Shown one piece after another: positions 26,165-34,089 of a stretch of DNA of 55,230 nucleotides. The notes beneath the pieces were generated by a model that ran no database searches, was not told where the DNA came from, and was given only the letters and a program-made list of their open reading frames with translations. Where the stretch lies: NCBI GenBank assembly GCA_910575585.1, contig CAJTGF010000033.1, forward strand, positions 1-55,230, in the 5' to 3' direction. A program made the translations under genes and the position numbers. This DNA is from Clostridiaceae bacterium (lineage in GTDB: Bacteria > Bacillota > Clostridia > Lachnospirales > Lachnospiraceae). Every line of letters begins with the position of its first letter. Position 1 is the stretch's first letter.

Positions 26165-26179
26165 TCATACTCTTCTTGG
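26165..26179 (+). promoter_or_regulatory. Divergent CCATACT-like element
   Basis: TCATACTCTTCTTGG, a weak variant 52 bases before the transglutaminase-like gene; the correct spacing supports it. Confidence 0.4.
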
Positions 26180-26216
26180 CTGCAGGGGAAAGGCAGCCGG
26201 AAAGGAGGTGGATGAT

Positions 26217-27095
26217 ATGTATAAGATAAGACATATCAGGCATGGGGTAGCAGGCAGCAGGGATGCCAGAGAGCCAGTAACGGGAAAACAGAAGGCTCGG
26301 GTATACGCAGGGATGGCCGCACTGTGCTCCCTGGCTGTCATGACGCTGTCCCCGGCCTACTGCATCCCATCCCAGGACAGCATGTACGGGCCAAGGGCTG
26401 CAGGGACGCTGTACCAGGAGGGCGGGGTCACAGATGCAGACCTGGCAATGATCGAAGATGTCTACAGCGGGGCCATGGCTTCCGTGGACGGCCGCTACTG
26501 CACAGAAAAGTACTACCAAGCCAGTCCGCAGGGAAACTGGACAAGGGCGATGGAGGTCTGCCGTTTCTACTCTGTAAAGCCGGGACAGATCCAGCTGCGG
26601 TACGCCCCGTCCGGCAGCGGCTTATGTCAGGTTTCGGTAGAGATCGGCGGTGCGGACATGGAGGCGGTACGGAGAAGGGAAGCAGCTTACCTTGCCGAAG
26701 TGGAAAGGCTGGTGGCGGAAGCGGAAGGGAAAACGCCGGAGGAAAAGGTTCGGTTCTTCCATGACTATCTGGCCGCGCACTGCGGGTATGACGATTCGCT
26801 TACAAGGAGCCGGGCCTATGATTGCCTGGTCACCGGGTCATCCGTATGCAACGGGTACGCGGCGGCATTCTATAGCCTGTGCAGGGCGGCGGGCCTGGAG
26901 GCCAACTATATCTCCGGGAAGGCGTCCGTGCAGGGCGTGGGGGAGATCCCGCATGCCTGGAACCGGGTGAAGCTCTCGGACGGGCAGTGGTATTATTATG
27001 ACGTGACGTGGGACGACAGCACGTCTAGTGACCAGTATTACGGGCTGGACGAGGCAGAGATAAGCCGGGACCATTTCCCGGAAACGGTGGTATAG
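26217..27095 (+). CDS. Secreted transglutaminase-like protein
   Basis: A 292-residue protein; AAAGGAGGTG sets the start. An N-terminal signal sequence (hydrophobic AGMAALCSLAVMTLSPAYC, residues about 33-51) predicts export. The transglutaminase-core fold carries C211 in SSVCNGYAAAF, H246 in PHAWNRVKL and D262 in YYYDVTWDD, the usual Cys-His-Asp triad. Related bacterial proteins are extracellular cysteine proteases or peptidoglycan-associated enzymes. It lies alone between its regulatory element and a stretch of decayed genes, so partners cannot be inferred. Confidence 0.8.
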   Translation: MYKIRHIRHGVAGSRDAREPVTGKQKARVYAGMAALCSLAVMTLSPAYCIPSQDSMYGPRAAGTLYQEGGVTDADLAMIEDVYSGAMASVDGRYCTEKYYQASPQGNWTRAMEVCRFYSVKPGQIQLRYAPSGSGLCQVSVEIGGADMEAVRRREAAYLAEVERLVAEAEGKTPEEKVRFFHDYLAAHCGYDDSLTRSRAYDCLVTGSSVCNGYAAAFYSLCRAAGLEANYISGKASVQGVGEIPHAWNRVKLSDGQWYYYDVTWDDSTSSDQYYGLDEAEISRDHFPETVV

Positions 27096-27230
27096 TGTGG
27101 GCGGCGCTGCGATCCGTGGCCGAGCTCGTTAAGATATCGGCCATGGTCCCGGCGCATTCCATCCCTATCTGGACCAGGGCGGCTCAGGTGGGGATATCCA
27201 TGCGCATTTTTCCCGGGAAGGAGGACGATC

Positions 27231-27338
27231 ATAGAGAAAGACAATACGACGATCATGGTCACCGGGCTGCTTATCCACTGTTCAGACGGGATGACCTACT
27301 TGCTGACAAGCCGGATACTGTACGGGGAGAAGGGATGA
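27231..27338 (+). pseudogene. Short frame with ATA in the start position
   Basis: GAAGGAGGACG is followed by ATC and then ATA where a start is expected; the frame reads IEKDNTTIMVTGLLIHCSDG and ends at TGA (27336-27338). An internal ATG without a ribosome site could make 27 residues. I cannot name a family; probably a dead small gene. Confidence 0.3.
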
Positions 27339-27393
27339 GCCATAGACGATCACAGGAACTCCACAGAGGCAATGTACCTCATTATGGACGTCC

Positions 27394-27914
27394 ATGGAGG
27401 CCCTGTATTACTCTGCAAACGCAAAAGACCTGCAGGTGGATTTTGCGTTCGCACTGTTCGGATCTGCGCTTCCGCTGCCGGCCCCTATCCAGAAACAGGC
27501 GTTCGCCAGCCTTCTGGAAGATGTTTTTGAAGGCGCAGTAGAGTACAGCACGGCCTACGGGATCAAAGATTGCCTGAACGAAGCTGTGCTGGAGGCAGAA
27601 GACTGCCCAGAAAGATGCAGCGGCATGTTCGGGCAGAGGCAGGTAAAGCAGCTCATCAAAGAGGTGGCAGGTGCATAGGGCGATGACGGGGCCTACCAAG
27701 GGGCAGCAGACGCTGTGGAATGGTCATGGGGCGGCCTGTGTGCAGGGAACTTAACGGTCTTAAACACATTCGAGATCCAGGCACCCGGGGTGACGATCCG
27801 GGTGGAGGAAGGGATGGACGCACGCCCGGAGGTAAAGAAGTGGACGGCAGGAACTGCATCGTCATCCCGCTCGAAGTGGACATGACTGTGAACGGGATAT
27901 TGACAAAAGCCTGA
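27394..27914 (+). pseudogene. C-terminal remnant of a DUF4317 protein
   Basis: One frame gives MEALYYSANAKDLQVDF and ends at TAG (27676-27678), then continues in the same frame through LTVLNTFEIQAPGVTIRVEE. After a one-base shift near 27,835 it continues as DGRNCIVIPLEVDMTVNGI to the stop at 27914. The ALYYS block, the FEIxxPxVxI strand and the DGRxxxVIP-VNGI end are the C-terminal features of DUF4317, a family of about 400 residues in Firmicutes. The N-terminal half is missing. Confidence 0.65.
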
Positions 27915-27963
27915 CGCCACCTGCAGGGAACAAAAAACAGTCATGAAAACATAGACGCATCTC

Positions 27964-27977
27964 CCATACTTACCATA
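27964..27977 (+). promoter_or_regulatory. CCATACT element
   Basis: CCATACTTACCATA, 42 bases before an ATA codon at 28006 that follows AAGGAGG. Confidence 0.65.
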
Positions 27978-28005
27978 GATGTCCGGGAAGGAGGCCAACA
28001 TATCC

Positions 28006-28165
28006 CGTGCCAGCAAGGGATGCTATATCCCATCTGCCAAGAAGCTGCTCTTACATCACGCTGTCAGGAAGGATGTTCCGTATCATTCTGCTAGGGAGAA
28101 AGGCCGGAAAGTAAAAAGGGAAAAGGAGGCAGGGTGCCATCGCCGGGCAGGCACCCGAAGCGTTT
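28006..28165 (+). pseudogene. Possible small basic gene with ATA start
   Basis: AAGGAGGCCAAC precedes an ATA that opens the frame ISRASKGCYIPSAKKLLLHH, 42 bases after the CCATACT element. The frame runs on into the PhoH gene out of phase. The first 50 residues look protein-like and basic; the rest does not. Either a short protein initiates at ATA or the start codon was lost. Confidence 0.3.
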
Positions 28166-28168
28166 ATG
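28123..28168 (+). promoter_or_regulatory. Shine-Dalgarno, hairpin and start codon of the PhoH gene
   Basis: AAGGAGG (28123-28129) is followed by a GGGTGCC/GGCACCC hairpin (28132-28156) and then 9 bases before the ATG at 28166. Linear spacing is 36 bases, too long; with the hairpin folded the effective spacing is about 11. Confidence 0.6.
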
Positions 28169-29521
28169 GACAACACAGTAATGGCTGCAGCAGGCACAGG
28201 AACAAAGACTTTCGTCATCGACACGAACGTCATCATCGCCGATCCGGACTGTTTCTTCAAGTTTGACGATAACCGCATCGTCATCCCGGATGCCGTCATC
28301 GAGGAACTGGACAACCACAAAGGCGATACGGGGGATATCGGGTTCAACGTGCGCAAGGCGTGCCGGTTCCTCGATGCGTCCGGGGCAGGAAGCAGGGGAG
28401 AAAACGGCGGAATACAGGTCGGGGATAGCGGCGGCGTGCTCCAGTTTACCTCGGCCGCCTGCTTTGACAGTTTCCCGGACGGATGGGATCTTACCAAGAA
28501 CGATAACCGCATCCTGGCGGCTGCGCAAGCCATCCCCGGGGCGATCCTGGTATCCCGGGACACCAACGTCCGGATCAAGGCCAGGATCCTGGGCATCCCC
28601 GTCCAGAACTACCGCCATGAGGCGGTCGAGGAGGATTACCTGACTTACAAGGGCAGGACATGGGCCTATGCTGGGGATGATGACTTTCTGACGTTTGCGC
28701 AGAAGAAGCCAATCCCAATTTCCTGCCTGCTGGAAACGGAGGACGAAAAGCCACTCCTGGCCAACGAGTTTGTGGTCCTAAAAAACCGTGCTTCGGAGGA
28801 TCTGCAGCTCATCGGCATGGTGAAGGAAGGTTATCTGGAGCCGCTGCGCTTTGAGAAGGCAGTCCCTTCCGGCATCCGGCCGAGGAACTTAGGGCAGTAT
28901 TTCGCCATCGAGGCGCTGATGGCTCCGGCGGAGGAGATCCCGCTAGTGATCCTAACTGGGTCGGCCGGCACTGCCAAAACCCTCCTCACCCTGGCTTGCG
29001 CCCTGGAGCAGACGGAGAAGAAGGAGCTGTACCGGCGCATCACCATCTCACGGGCCAACGTGGAGTTCGACCGGGACATCGGGGCACTCCCCGGCGACGA
29101 GGTGGATAAGATCAGCCCACTGATGCGGGGCTGCATCGACAACCTGGAGCAGATCGTGCCCAACGGGATCGCCGGCGTGGAAAGGCGGTTCGACGAGGAA
29201 CTTATCAAGGCGGAGGCGTTAGGCTTCCTGCGCGGCCGGACCCTGGTGGATCAGATCCTCTACATCGACGAGGCGCAGAACACCAGCATATCCCAGATGA
29301 ACGGGATCCTGACCCGGTGCGGGCAGGGCACGAAGATCGTCATCTCCGGGGACTTGAACCAGATCGACACGCCCCGGCTGGACCGCCACAACAACGGTCT
29401 TGCCCATGCCATCAAGCTCATGGCCGGCGATCCGGACTGTTGCGTGGTGGGTTTCCTGGATGAGGAGGCAACGAGGAGCCGTCTGGCAGCTAAGGTGGCC
29501 GCAAAGATCAGCGCAAGATGA
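28166..29521 (+). CDS. PIN-PhoH fusion protein (PhoH2-like)
   Basis: A 451-residue protein. Residues 1-150 form a PIN-type ribonuclease domain (FVIDTNVIIADPD, later KNDNRILAAA and SRDTNVRIKA supplying acidic residues). Residues about 235-450 form the PhoH ATPase, with Walker A GSAGTAKT at 265-272, Walker B LYIDEAQN near 367-373 and a GDLNQID sensor. PhoH2 proteins are ATP-dependent RNA helicase-nucleases. The start has no nearby ribosome site; a hairpin lies between an upstream AAGGAGG and the ATG. The stop overlaps the next start (ATGA). Confidence 0.9.
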   Translation: MDNTVMAAAGTGTKTFVIDTNVIIADPDCFFKFDDNRIVIPDAVIEELDNHKGDTGDIGFNVRKACRFLDASGAGSRGENGGIQVGDSGGVLQFTSAACFDSFPDGWDLTKNDNRILAAAQAIPGAILVSRDTNVRIKARILGIPVQNYRHEAVEEDYLTYKGRTWAYAGDDDFLTFAQKKPIPISCLLETEDEKPLLANEFVVLKNRASEDLQLIGMVKEGYLEPLRFEKAVPSGIRPRNLGQYFAIEALMAPAEEIPLVILTGSAGTAKTLLTLACALEQTEKKELYRRITISRANVEFDRDIGALPGDEVDKISPLMRGCIDNLEQIVPNGIAGVERRFDEELIKAEALGFLRGRTLVDQILYIDEAQNTSISQMNGILTRCGQGTKIVISGDLNQIDTPRLDRHNNGLAHAIKLMAGDPDCCVVGFLDEEATRSRLAAKVAAKISAR

Positions 29522-29912
29522 GGCGGCTCTGCCTGTATCATATCATTAGGTGGGCGGTCTCAAGTGTGGCCCTGATCTTCGGCGCGGCCTGTATCTTATC
29601 CGGGTGCGGGCCCCCTGGGGACGGCACGGACGCCAGGGCGGGGCGGTGGGCAGGTATGGCAGCCAGGAATACGGGAAGGCGAAGCTCATCCAGGTTTCAT
29701 CCAGGACGTCCAGCTGGGGCGGTTTTGATGCCTTTGTGTGGATGGAGGAGCAAGCTAACCGGGAGATGGCGAGAGCGGAGGCCCTGAAAGGCCTGGAGTC
29801 CGGCGGGAAGGATACAGAGGCGGAAGACCTGGAAAAGAAGTATTCTGCTGGCGGCAACGTATCCGTGGACAGTGCGATGGAAGGGTTGAAACGGGAGATC
29901 CAGGGGGCATAA
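29518..29912 (+). pseudogene. Lipoprotein gene with a frameshift
   Basis: The ATG overlaps the PhoH stop. The first frame gives a lipoprotein signal (WAVSSVALIFGAACILSGCG, with lipobox L-S-G-C). Near 29,640, in a G-rich run, a shift to the -1 frame joins GRYGSQEYGKAKLIQVSS and a helical acidic C-terminus ending at 29912. Without the shift the product becomes arginine-rich and ends late. A single-base loss in the G-run, or programmed slippage, would explain it. Confidence 0.5.
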
Positions 29913-29955
29913 TGCCTCCGTGGGATCCCTTAAAAAACAGATAGGAGGAGAAAAT

Positions 29956-30173
29956 ATGAATAGTGTGCGTAATAGCTTTTTTTCTGGAGGCGGAGAGATC
30001 CCACCAGGCAGGCCAGGGCCGCAGCATTGCTGCTTGCGGCCGGCTCAGTCTGCATTGTGTGGTTCCTCTGTGCATATGGGATCAGGGATGGTAATGGCCT
30101 GATGGCCGCAGGCCCCCGCTATGCAGAGCTACGGCGGCTCTGTACTGGCAAAGAGAGAAGTTTTCCAGGATGA
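29956..30173 (+). pseudogene. Small membrane protein split at a T7 run
   Basis: AGGAGGAG precedes the ATG. After MNSVRNS comes a run of seven T (29977-29983). The zero frame stops after 48 codons with little character. The -1 frame gives RQARAAALLLAAGSVCIVWF, a clear membrane span, and ends at TGA 30171-30173, where the next ATG overlaps. The gene therefore needs either one extra T or -1 slippage on the T-run. Confidence 0.5.
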
Positions 30174-30337
30174 CGGATGCCAGTTAGGCTGTCATCGCTG
30201 TATCAGCGCTCATCAGCATCCTGGCAAGGATCCGGCTGGCAACGGTTCCATTAGCTATAGCGGCAATCCTGTCCTGTTACGCGGCACATACCACAGCAGA
30301 CAGCGCCGGGGACGGCATAGGCGATGCGGAAGGATAA
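30170..30337 (+). pseudogene. Small membrane protein with an in-frame TAG
   Basis: The ATG overlaps the previous stop (ATGA). MTDAS is followed by TAG (30185-30187), then the same frame continues AVIAVSALISILARIRLATV and PLAIAAILSCYAA to a TAA at 30335. Two hydrophobic segments make a coherent membrane protein, so this is a nonsense change near the start of a coupled gene. Confidence 0.5.
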
Positions 30338-30355
30338 GGATATACAGCAGTATAC

Positions 30356-30399
30356 AGGAAGGAGGGCTGCCCATGCCGGGAAGCCTTCTTTTTTTGAAG
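30356..30399 (+). terminator. Rho-independent terminator
   Basis: GAAGGAGGGCT with AGCCTTC arms, then TTTTTTT. Confidence 0.65.
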
Positions 30400-30469
30400 G
30401 AGCGGGCGGGCCAGAGGGCCTGCTGTTTTTGCAGATACAGTTTTTTTGCATCATTTTTCCGCAAAAAAC

Positions 30470-30503
30470 GGGCGGGCATCCATATGCCTGCTATTTTTTT
30501 GCA
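30470..30503 (+). terminator. Second rho-independent terminator
   Basis: GCGGGCAT/ATGCCTGC stem followed by TATTTTTTT, just upstream of the CCATACT element. Confidence 0.75.
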
Positions 30504-30542
30504 AAAGAGGTATCCGCAGAAACGATAGCCGGGAAATATCCG

Positions 30543-30558
30543 CCATACTCTCCATGAA
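30543..30558 (+). promoter_or_regulatory. CCATACT element
   Basis: CCATACTCTCCATGAA, 86 bases before the SSB-like gene. Confidence 0.7.
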
Positions 30559-30628
30559 GATATACCGGGATGTGCCAGCGGCGGCCCAGCCAGACTTAAA
30601 AAAAGAAAAACACAGGAGGAAAAAAGAT

Positions 30629-31291
30629 ATGGATACCATCTGTAATTCAGCTTACATCAATGGGGTCATCGTGTCCCCCTACTACCTTGCCTACGTGACA
30701 GAAGACGGCCAGTGCTACAAGGTCTTCGTGAAGACCATGCGCCTGAGCAGGACGGAGGACACTGTGCCAGTGATCGTCCCGGAGATCTGCCTGAAGGACA
30801 CCATGGATGACACCGGGCGCACCGTGTCCGTGACAGGGACGTTCCAGTCCAGGAACCGCCATGCGGACGGGAAGAACCATCTGGACCTGTTCCTGTATGC
30901 GGACAGTTTCGTCTTTGGGGACGGGGAAGGGGACGGAGCCATGGAAGGCGCTGTAAAGGATACCGTGAAAGACAATAACCAGGTCATCCTGGAGGGGTTC
31001 CTCTGCAGGACGCCCGTATACCGGAAGACTTCGTTAGGGCGTAAGATTACGAATCTGCTGGTCGCCGTCAACGCCCCTGACCCCAAAAGGCCAAATTACA
31101 TCCCATGCATTGCGTGGGGCCGTGACGCCATCATGGCGGGCGGGATGCATACAGGGGACTGTGTGAGGCTGGAAGGACGCATCCAGAGCCGGGAATACAT
31201 CAAGCGCATACAGGGGGAGAATGGGGAAGAGGAGCACCGGATGGTCGCTTACGAGGTCTCTTGCAAGTCGGTACAGCTACGCACTGACTGA
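30629..31291 (+). CDS. Single-strand DNA-binding-like protein with tandem OB folds
   Basis: A 220-residue protein; CAGGAGGAAAAAAG sets the start. Two OB-fold-like halves are visible: the first ends about residue 100; the second has VILEGFLCRTPVYRKTSLGR and then NYIPCIAWGRDAIMAG, VRLEGRIQSREY, blocks typical of the SSB/primosomal PriB superfamily (the NYIPCIAWGR strand is diagnostic). It is twice the core length of one SSB domain. The natural role is to coat single-stranded DNA in replication of this replicon. It is a single-gene unit with its own element and terminators. Confidence 0.75.
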   Translation: MDTICNSAYINGVIVSPYYLAYVTEDGQCYKVFVKTMRLSRTEDTVPVIVPEICLKDTMDDTGRTVSVTGTFQSRNRHADGKNHLDLFLYADSFVFGDGEGDGAMEGAVKDTVKDNNQVILEGFLCRTPVYRKTSLGRKITNLLVAVNAPDPKRPNYIPCIAWGRDAIMAGGMHTGDCVRLEGRIQSREYIKRIQGENGEEEHRMVAYEVSCKSVQLRTD

Positions 31292-31309
31292 CCACCAGGC
31301 AAACCCGGT

Positions 31310-31352
31310 AGATTGTATACCAGAGAGGTAACAGCCTTTGGTATACCAATCT
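31310..31352. repeat. Inverted repeat
   Basis: AGATTGTATACCA (31310-31322) and TGGTATACCAATCT (31339-31352) pair with a single bulged base around a 16-base loop. No T-tract follows, so it is an operator, IS end or RNA structure rather than a terminator. Confidence 0.6.
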
Positions 31353-31386
31353 GCGGATGAGATGATGCGGTAAAGTGAGCAGGGCT

Positions 31387-31650
31387 ATGATATGTTTTGC
31401 GCCAGGTGCCGAACAAGTTCCCCGCTCCGTTAAGAAGTACCAAAGCTATAACAAGGCGCTGTACCAGAGCCGGGAGTGTTTCGTCTGGGGCAGGCGGTCC
31501 AGCGGGTATCTCTCACTCCGCTGACAGGATGAGGCAAAAGTCACAGACAGTATCAAATATGTACAGCTTACTCTCGTAGAGCAGAGCGCAAGCTACCTAG
31601 TCGAGATGGTGGATGTGCCCATTGGGCAGAAGAACACATTATGCAGATAA
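31387..31650 (+). pseudogene. Small gene with an in-frame TGA
   Basis: The frame opens MICFAPGAEQVPRSVKKY, reaches TGA at 31522-31524 after SSGYLSLR, and continues in frame as QDEAKVTDSIKYVQLTLVEQ to a TAA at 31648. Both halves have coding character, giving one 87-codon gene with a nonsense codon. Unknown family. Confidence 0.5.
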
Positions 31651-31678
31651 CCAGAAAGGAAGAAGCAGGAGGGTGCGG

Positions 31679-31849
31679 TTGATCCCTTGTCGGTTCGGTA
31701 AACGATCCGTTATAGCTTCAACGTATTCCTCCCCATATGGATCTGACGATTCAGACGGGGACTCCCTGCGTAAATTGAAAGAAGATGAAAATATTGTCAT
31801 GCGGTGCAGGTCAGCAAAGTACAGCGTTAGCCTTGATGAGTTGCGATAA
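31679..31849 (+). CDS. Possible small protein overlapping the PP-loop gene
   Basis: AGGAGGGTGCGG precedes a TTG that opens a 56-residue frame (LIPCRFGKRSVIASTYSS onward). It overlaps the start of the next gene by 65 bases in another frame, which is unusual; it may be remnant sequence. Confidence 0.25.
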   Translation: MIPCRFGKRSVIASTYSSPYGSDDSDGDSLRKLKEDENIVMRCRSAKYSVSLDELR

Positions 31850-32630
31850 TACAACGAACCCCGGAAAGTTTCCGTTAGTCCCCATTTATGATGCCATACT
31901 CTTTTGTGATTTAGGTGGAGAAAGGGAATGGGTTTATGAACAAGTCAATTTTATAAAAGAGCAGTGTAGGAAAAGTGGTATACCATTTTATATCCTGCGG
32001 GACAAAAACCTGAAAGAAGACTATATGAATAATTACGGAATCAATCGTGTTGTTACGATTCCTTTTTGGAGCCTTGATGAAAACGGGAAGAAAGCGAAGA
32101 TGACCAGACATTGTACGATTGATTATAAAATTGTGCAGATGCAGAATTTTGTCCGGTGGAATTTACTTGGATATCAGAAAGGCCAGCGGACCAAACCGGA
32201 AGATATTCAAGCCCATGAGATGCATATAGGGTTCACTTTTGAAGAACAGAGAAGGATTTTCGACAGCAAGCATAAACTGTTTGTCAATAAATTCCCAATG
32301 GTCGATATGGGATTGACAAGGGCTGATAATTATGCATATGTGCGCGAAAGATGGGGGCTAAAGACGCGGGGAAGCGCCTGTCTGTTCTGTCCTTTCCACA
32401 CAAACTATTTTTTTGAAAATTGCAAATATACCTGCGAGAAAGATTATAATACAATACTTGCTTTTGACAAACTTCTGGAAAATGGAGTGCCGAATTCACG
32501 AATAGGGGTTCCTAATAGTCGTTTATTCATTAGCCGGAGCAGAAAGCGGATAAGGAATCTGACACATGAAGAATGTGCAGACGCAAAAAAATTTGATTAT
32601 AAGGGTGAAAAGGTATGGAACGGATTTTGA
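31785..32630 (+). CDS. A+T-rich PP-loop (PAPS reductase/DndC-like) protein
   Basis: A 281-residue protein with a variant PP-loop, SCGAGQQSTALALM, at its very N-terminus, which confirms the start. FCDLGGEREWVYEQV and the late GSACLFCPFHTNYFF (two cysteines) match phage-encoded PAPS reductase-like proteins. The codon usage is clearly more A+T-rich than the neighbouring genes, so it was probably acquired separately. It is unrelated in detail to the PP-loop protein at 18066 and about 60% of its length. Substrate unknown. Confidence 0.65.
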   Translation: MKILSCGAGQQSTALALMSCDNTTNPGKFPLVPIYDAILFCDLGGEREWVYEQVNFIKEQCRKSGIPFYILRDKNLKEDYMNNYGINRVVTIPFWSLDENGKKAKMTRHCTIDYKIVQMQNFVRWNLLGYQKGQRTKPEDIQAHEMHIGFTFEEQRRIFDSKHKLFVNKFPMVDMGLTRADNYAYVRERWGLKTRGSACLFCPFHTNYFFENCKYTCEKDYNTILAFDKLLENGVPNSRIGVPNSRLFISRSRKRIRNLTHEECADAKKFDYKGEKVWNGF

Positions 32631-32713
32631 ATTTCATAAAAAATCAGAACTTTTATATTGTTTCAAAGGGCAATCAGCTTTGCAGATAGATCTTAGCCGA
32701 TGGAGGGCAGGTT

Positions 32714-33583
32714 ATGAAAGCAATCGTTAAATATCCGGGGGCCAAATGGCGGCTCGCGCCATGGATCATCAGCCACTTCCCAAAGCACCACAGCTACCTA
32801 GAGCCCTTCTTCGGCTCCGGGGCCGTGTTCTTTAACAAGCCACCAAGCAACATCGAGACCATCAACGACCTGGATGGGGAAGTGGTCAATTTCTTCGACT
32901 GCATCAGGAAGGACCCGGAGCGCCTGGCAAGGAACCTCTTCCTGACCCCGTATTCCAGGGAGGTTTATGAGCAGGCATTTCTGGCGCTACATGAAGCCCC
33001 GGAAGACCCATTCGAGAGGGCGAGGGATTTCTGCATCCGCCTGAACCAGGGGCACGGCTTCCGGACGTCCGGGGAGAAGGTCGGATGGAAGAATGACGTG
33101 TGTGGTCGTGAGCGTGCCTATGCAGTCCGGAACTGGTGCGGGGTGCCGGACCGGGTCATCCAGGCGGCGGAAAGGCTGAAGGGCGTGCAGATCGAGAATA
33201 TGCCCGCTGTGGACGTCATACGCCGGTTCAACCACCCGACTGTCCTCATTTATGCCGATCCCCCATATGTGTTAAGCACCCGGTGCAGGGAGCAGTACCG
33301 TCATGAGATGACTGATGAGGATCACGAGGAGCTTCTGGATGTATTACTGGACCATCAAGGGCCGGTTATCCTATCCGGATATGACGGCCCACTCTACAAT
33401 GACAGGCTGAAAGGGTGGCATCCGGAAGAGGCTATAAGCTACACGCAGACGATGAAAAAAAAGACGGAAATACTTTGGATGAACTTTGAGCCGGAATACC
33501 AGCAGCTGTCCATACAAGGGCAAGCGGACATGAAAACGCAAGAAAGCATGGCAGGGCAGGAAAATGGGGGCCAGAAGGAGTAA
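32714..33583 (+). CDS. dam: D12-class adenine-N6 DNA methyltransferase (Dam-like)
   Basis: A 289-residue protein. The SAM-binding motif EPFFGSGAVFFNK is at about residues 30-42, and the catalytic DPPY is at 182-185. The N-terminal KYPGAKWRLAPWI is the other Dam signature. Length is normal for the class. The start has GGAGGGCAGG about 8 bases upstream. No cognate nuclease lies nearby. With the EcoRI-type methylase and the dead cytosine methylase it makes a set of solitary methylases, as expected of an element that must evade host restriction. Confidence 0.9.
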   Translation: MKAIVKYPGAKWRLAPWIISHFPKHHSYLEPFFGSGAVFFNKPPSNIETINDLDGEVVNFFDCIRKDPERLARNLFLTPYSREVYEQAFLALHEAPEDPFERARDFCIRLNQGHGFRTSGEKVGWKNDVCGRERAYAVRNWCGVPDRVIQAAERLKGVQIENMPAVDVIRRFNHPTVLIYADPPYVLSTRCREQYRHEMTDEDHEELLDVLLDHQGPVILSGYDGPLYNDRLKGWHPEEAISYTQTMKKKTEILWMNFEPEYQQLSIQGQADMKTQESMAGQENGGQKE

Positions 33584-33585
33584 GC

Positions 33586-34089
33586 ATGTTAGATTACAGA
33601 GTTTATAAAGAATAATGGACAAAGCTGAAGACAGCAAAACGTGAATTCGAACGGGAAGAACATTTATGGGAAGAGCACCTGCTTGAATCCGCTAAATTTT
33701 TCAAGGAAAATATTTTTTTGCTGATCCTTAATGAAGAAGGGAAATATCAATACACCCCTTATCATGAGTTTTATCCGGCAAGATATATGTGCCATAACAG
33801 AGTCATCGTGACCAACAGCGAGGTATCCATGACAGGCATTGATTGTGACGGTGATCAAATTGGCGTTATGAAGATCAAGATGGAGGATCTTTTTGGGGAA
33901 GATTATGAAGCATATTTCCTGGAGATCTATAACCGGTTGCGGGACGAAGAGAGCAGACGGGAAAAGGAGTCAAAGGAGAAAAGGGAACGGGCTTTATATG
34001 AGGGATTGAGCAAAAAATATGGGGAAACCAAAACAGCACAGCAGAATGCCGGGATGGAAGTACAGCCAGAAAAAAAGGAGGAACAGAAA
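33586..34089 (+). pseudogene. Coiled-coil gene with early TAA, reading into sepF
   Basis: AGAAGGAG precedes the ATG, 2 bases after the dam stop. MLDYRVYKE is followed by TAA (33613-33615); the frame then continues WTKLKTAKREFEREEHLWEE and an alpha/beta part (VIVTNSEVSMTGIDCDGDQ) with a long charged helix. No stop separates it from the sepF reading frame, so without the early TAA it would be fused to SepF. A TTG at 33718 could allow reinitiation. Unknown family. Confidence 0.5.

Noticed and set aside
31522-31524. Selenocysteine at an in-frame TGA
   Set aside because: No convincing SECIS hairpin follows and the surrounding sequence is not a known selenoprotein.
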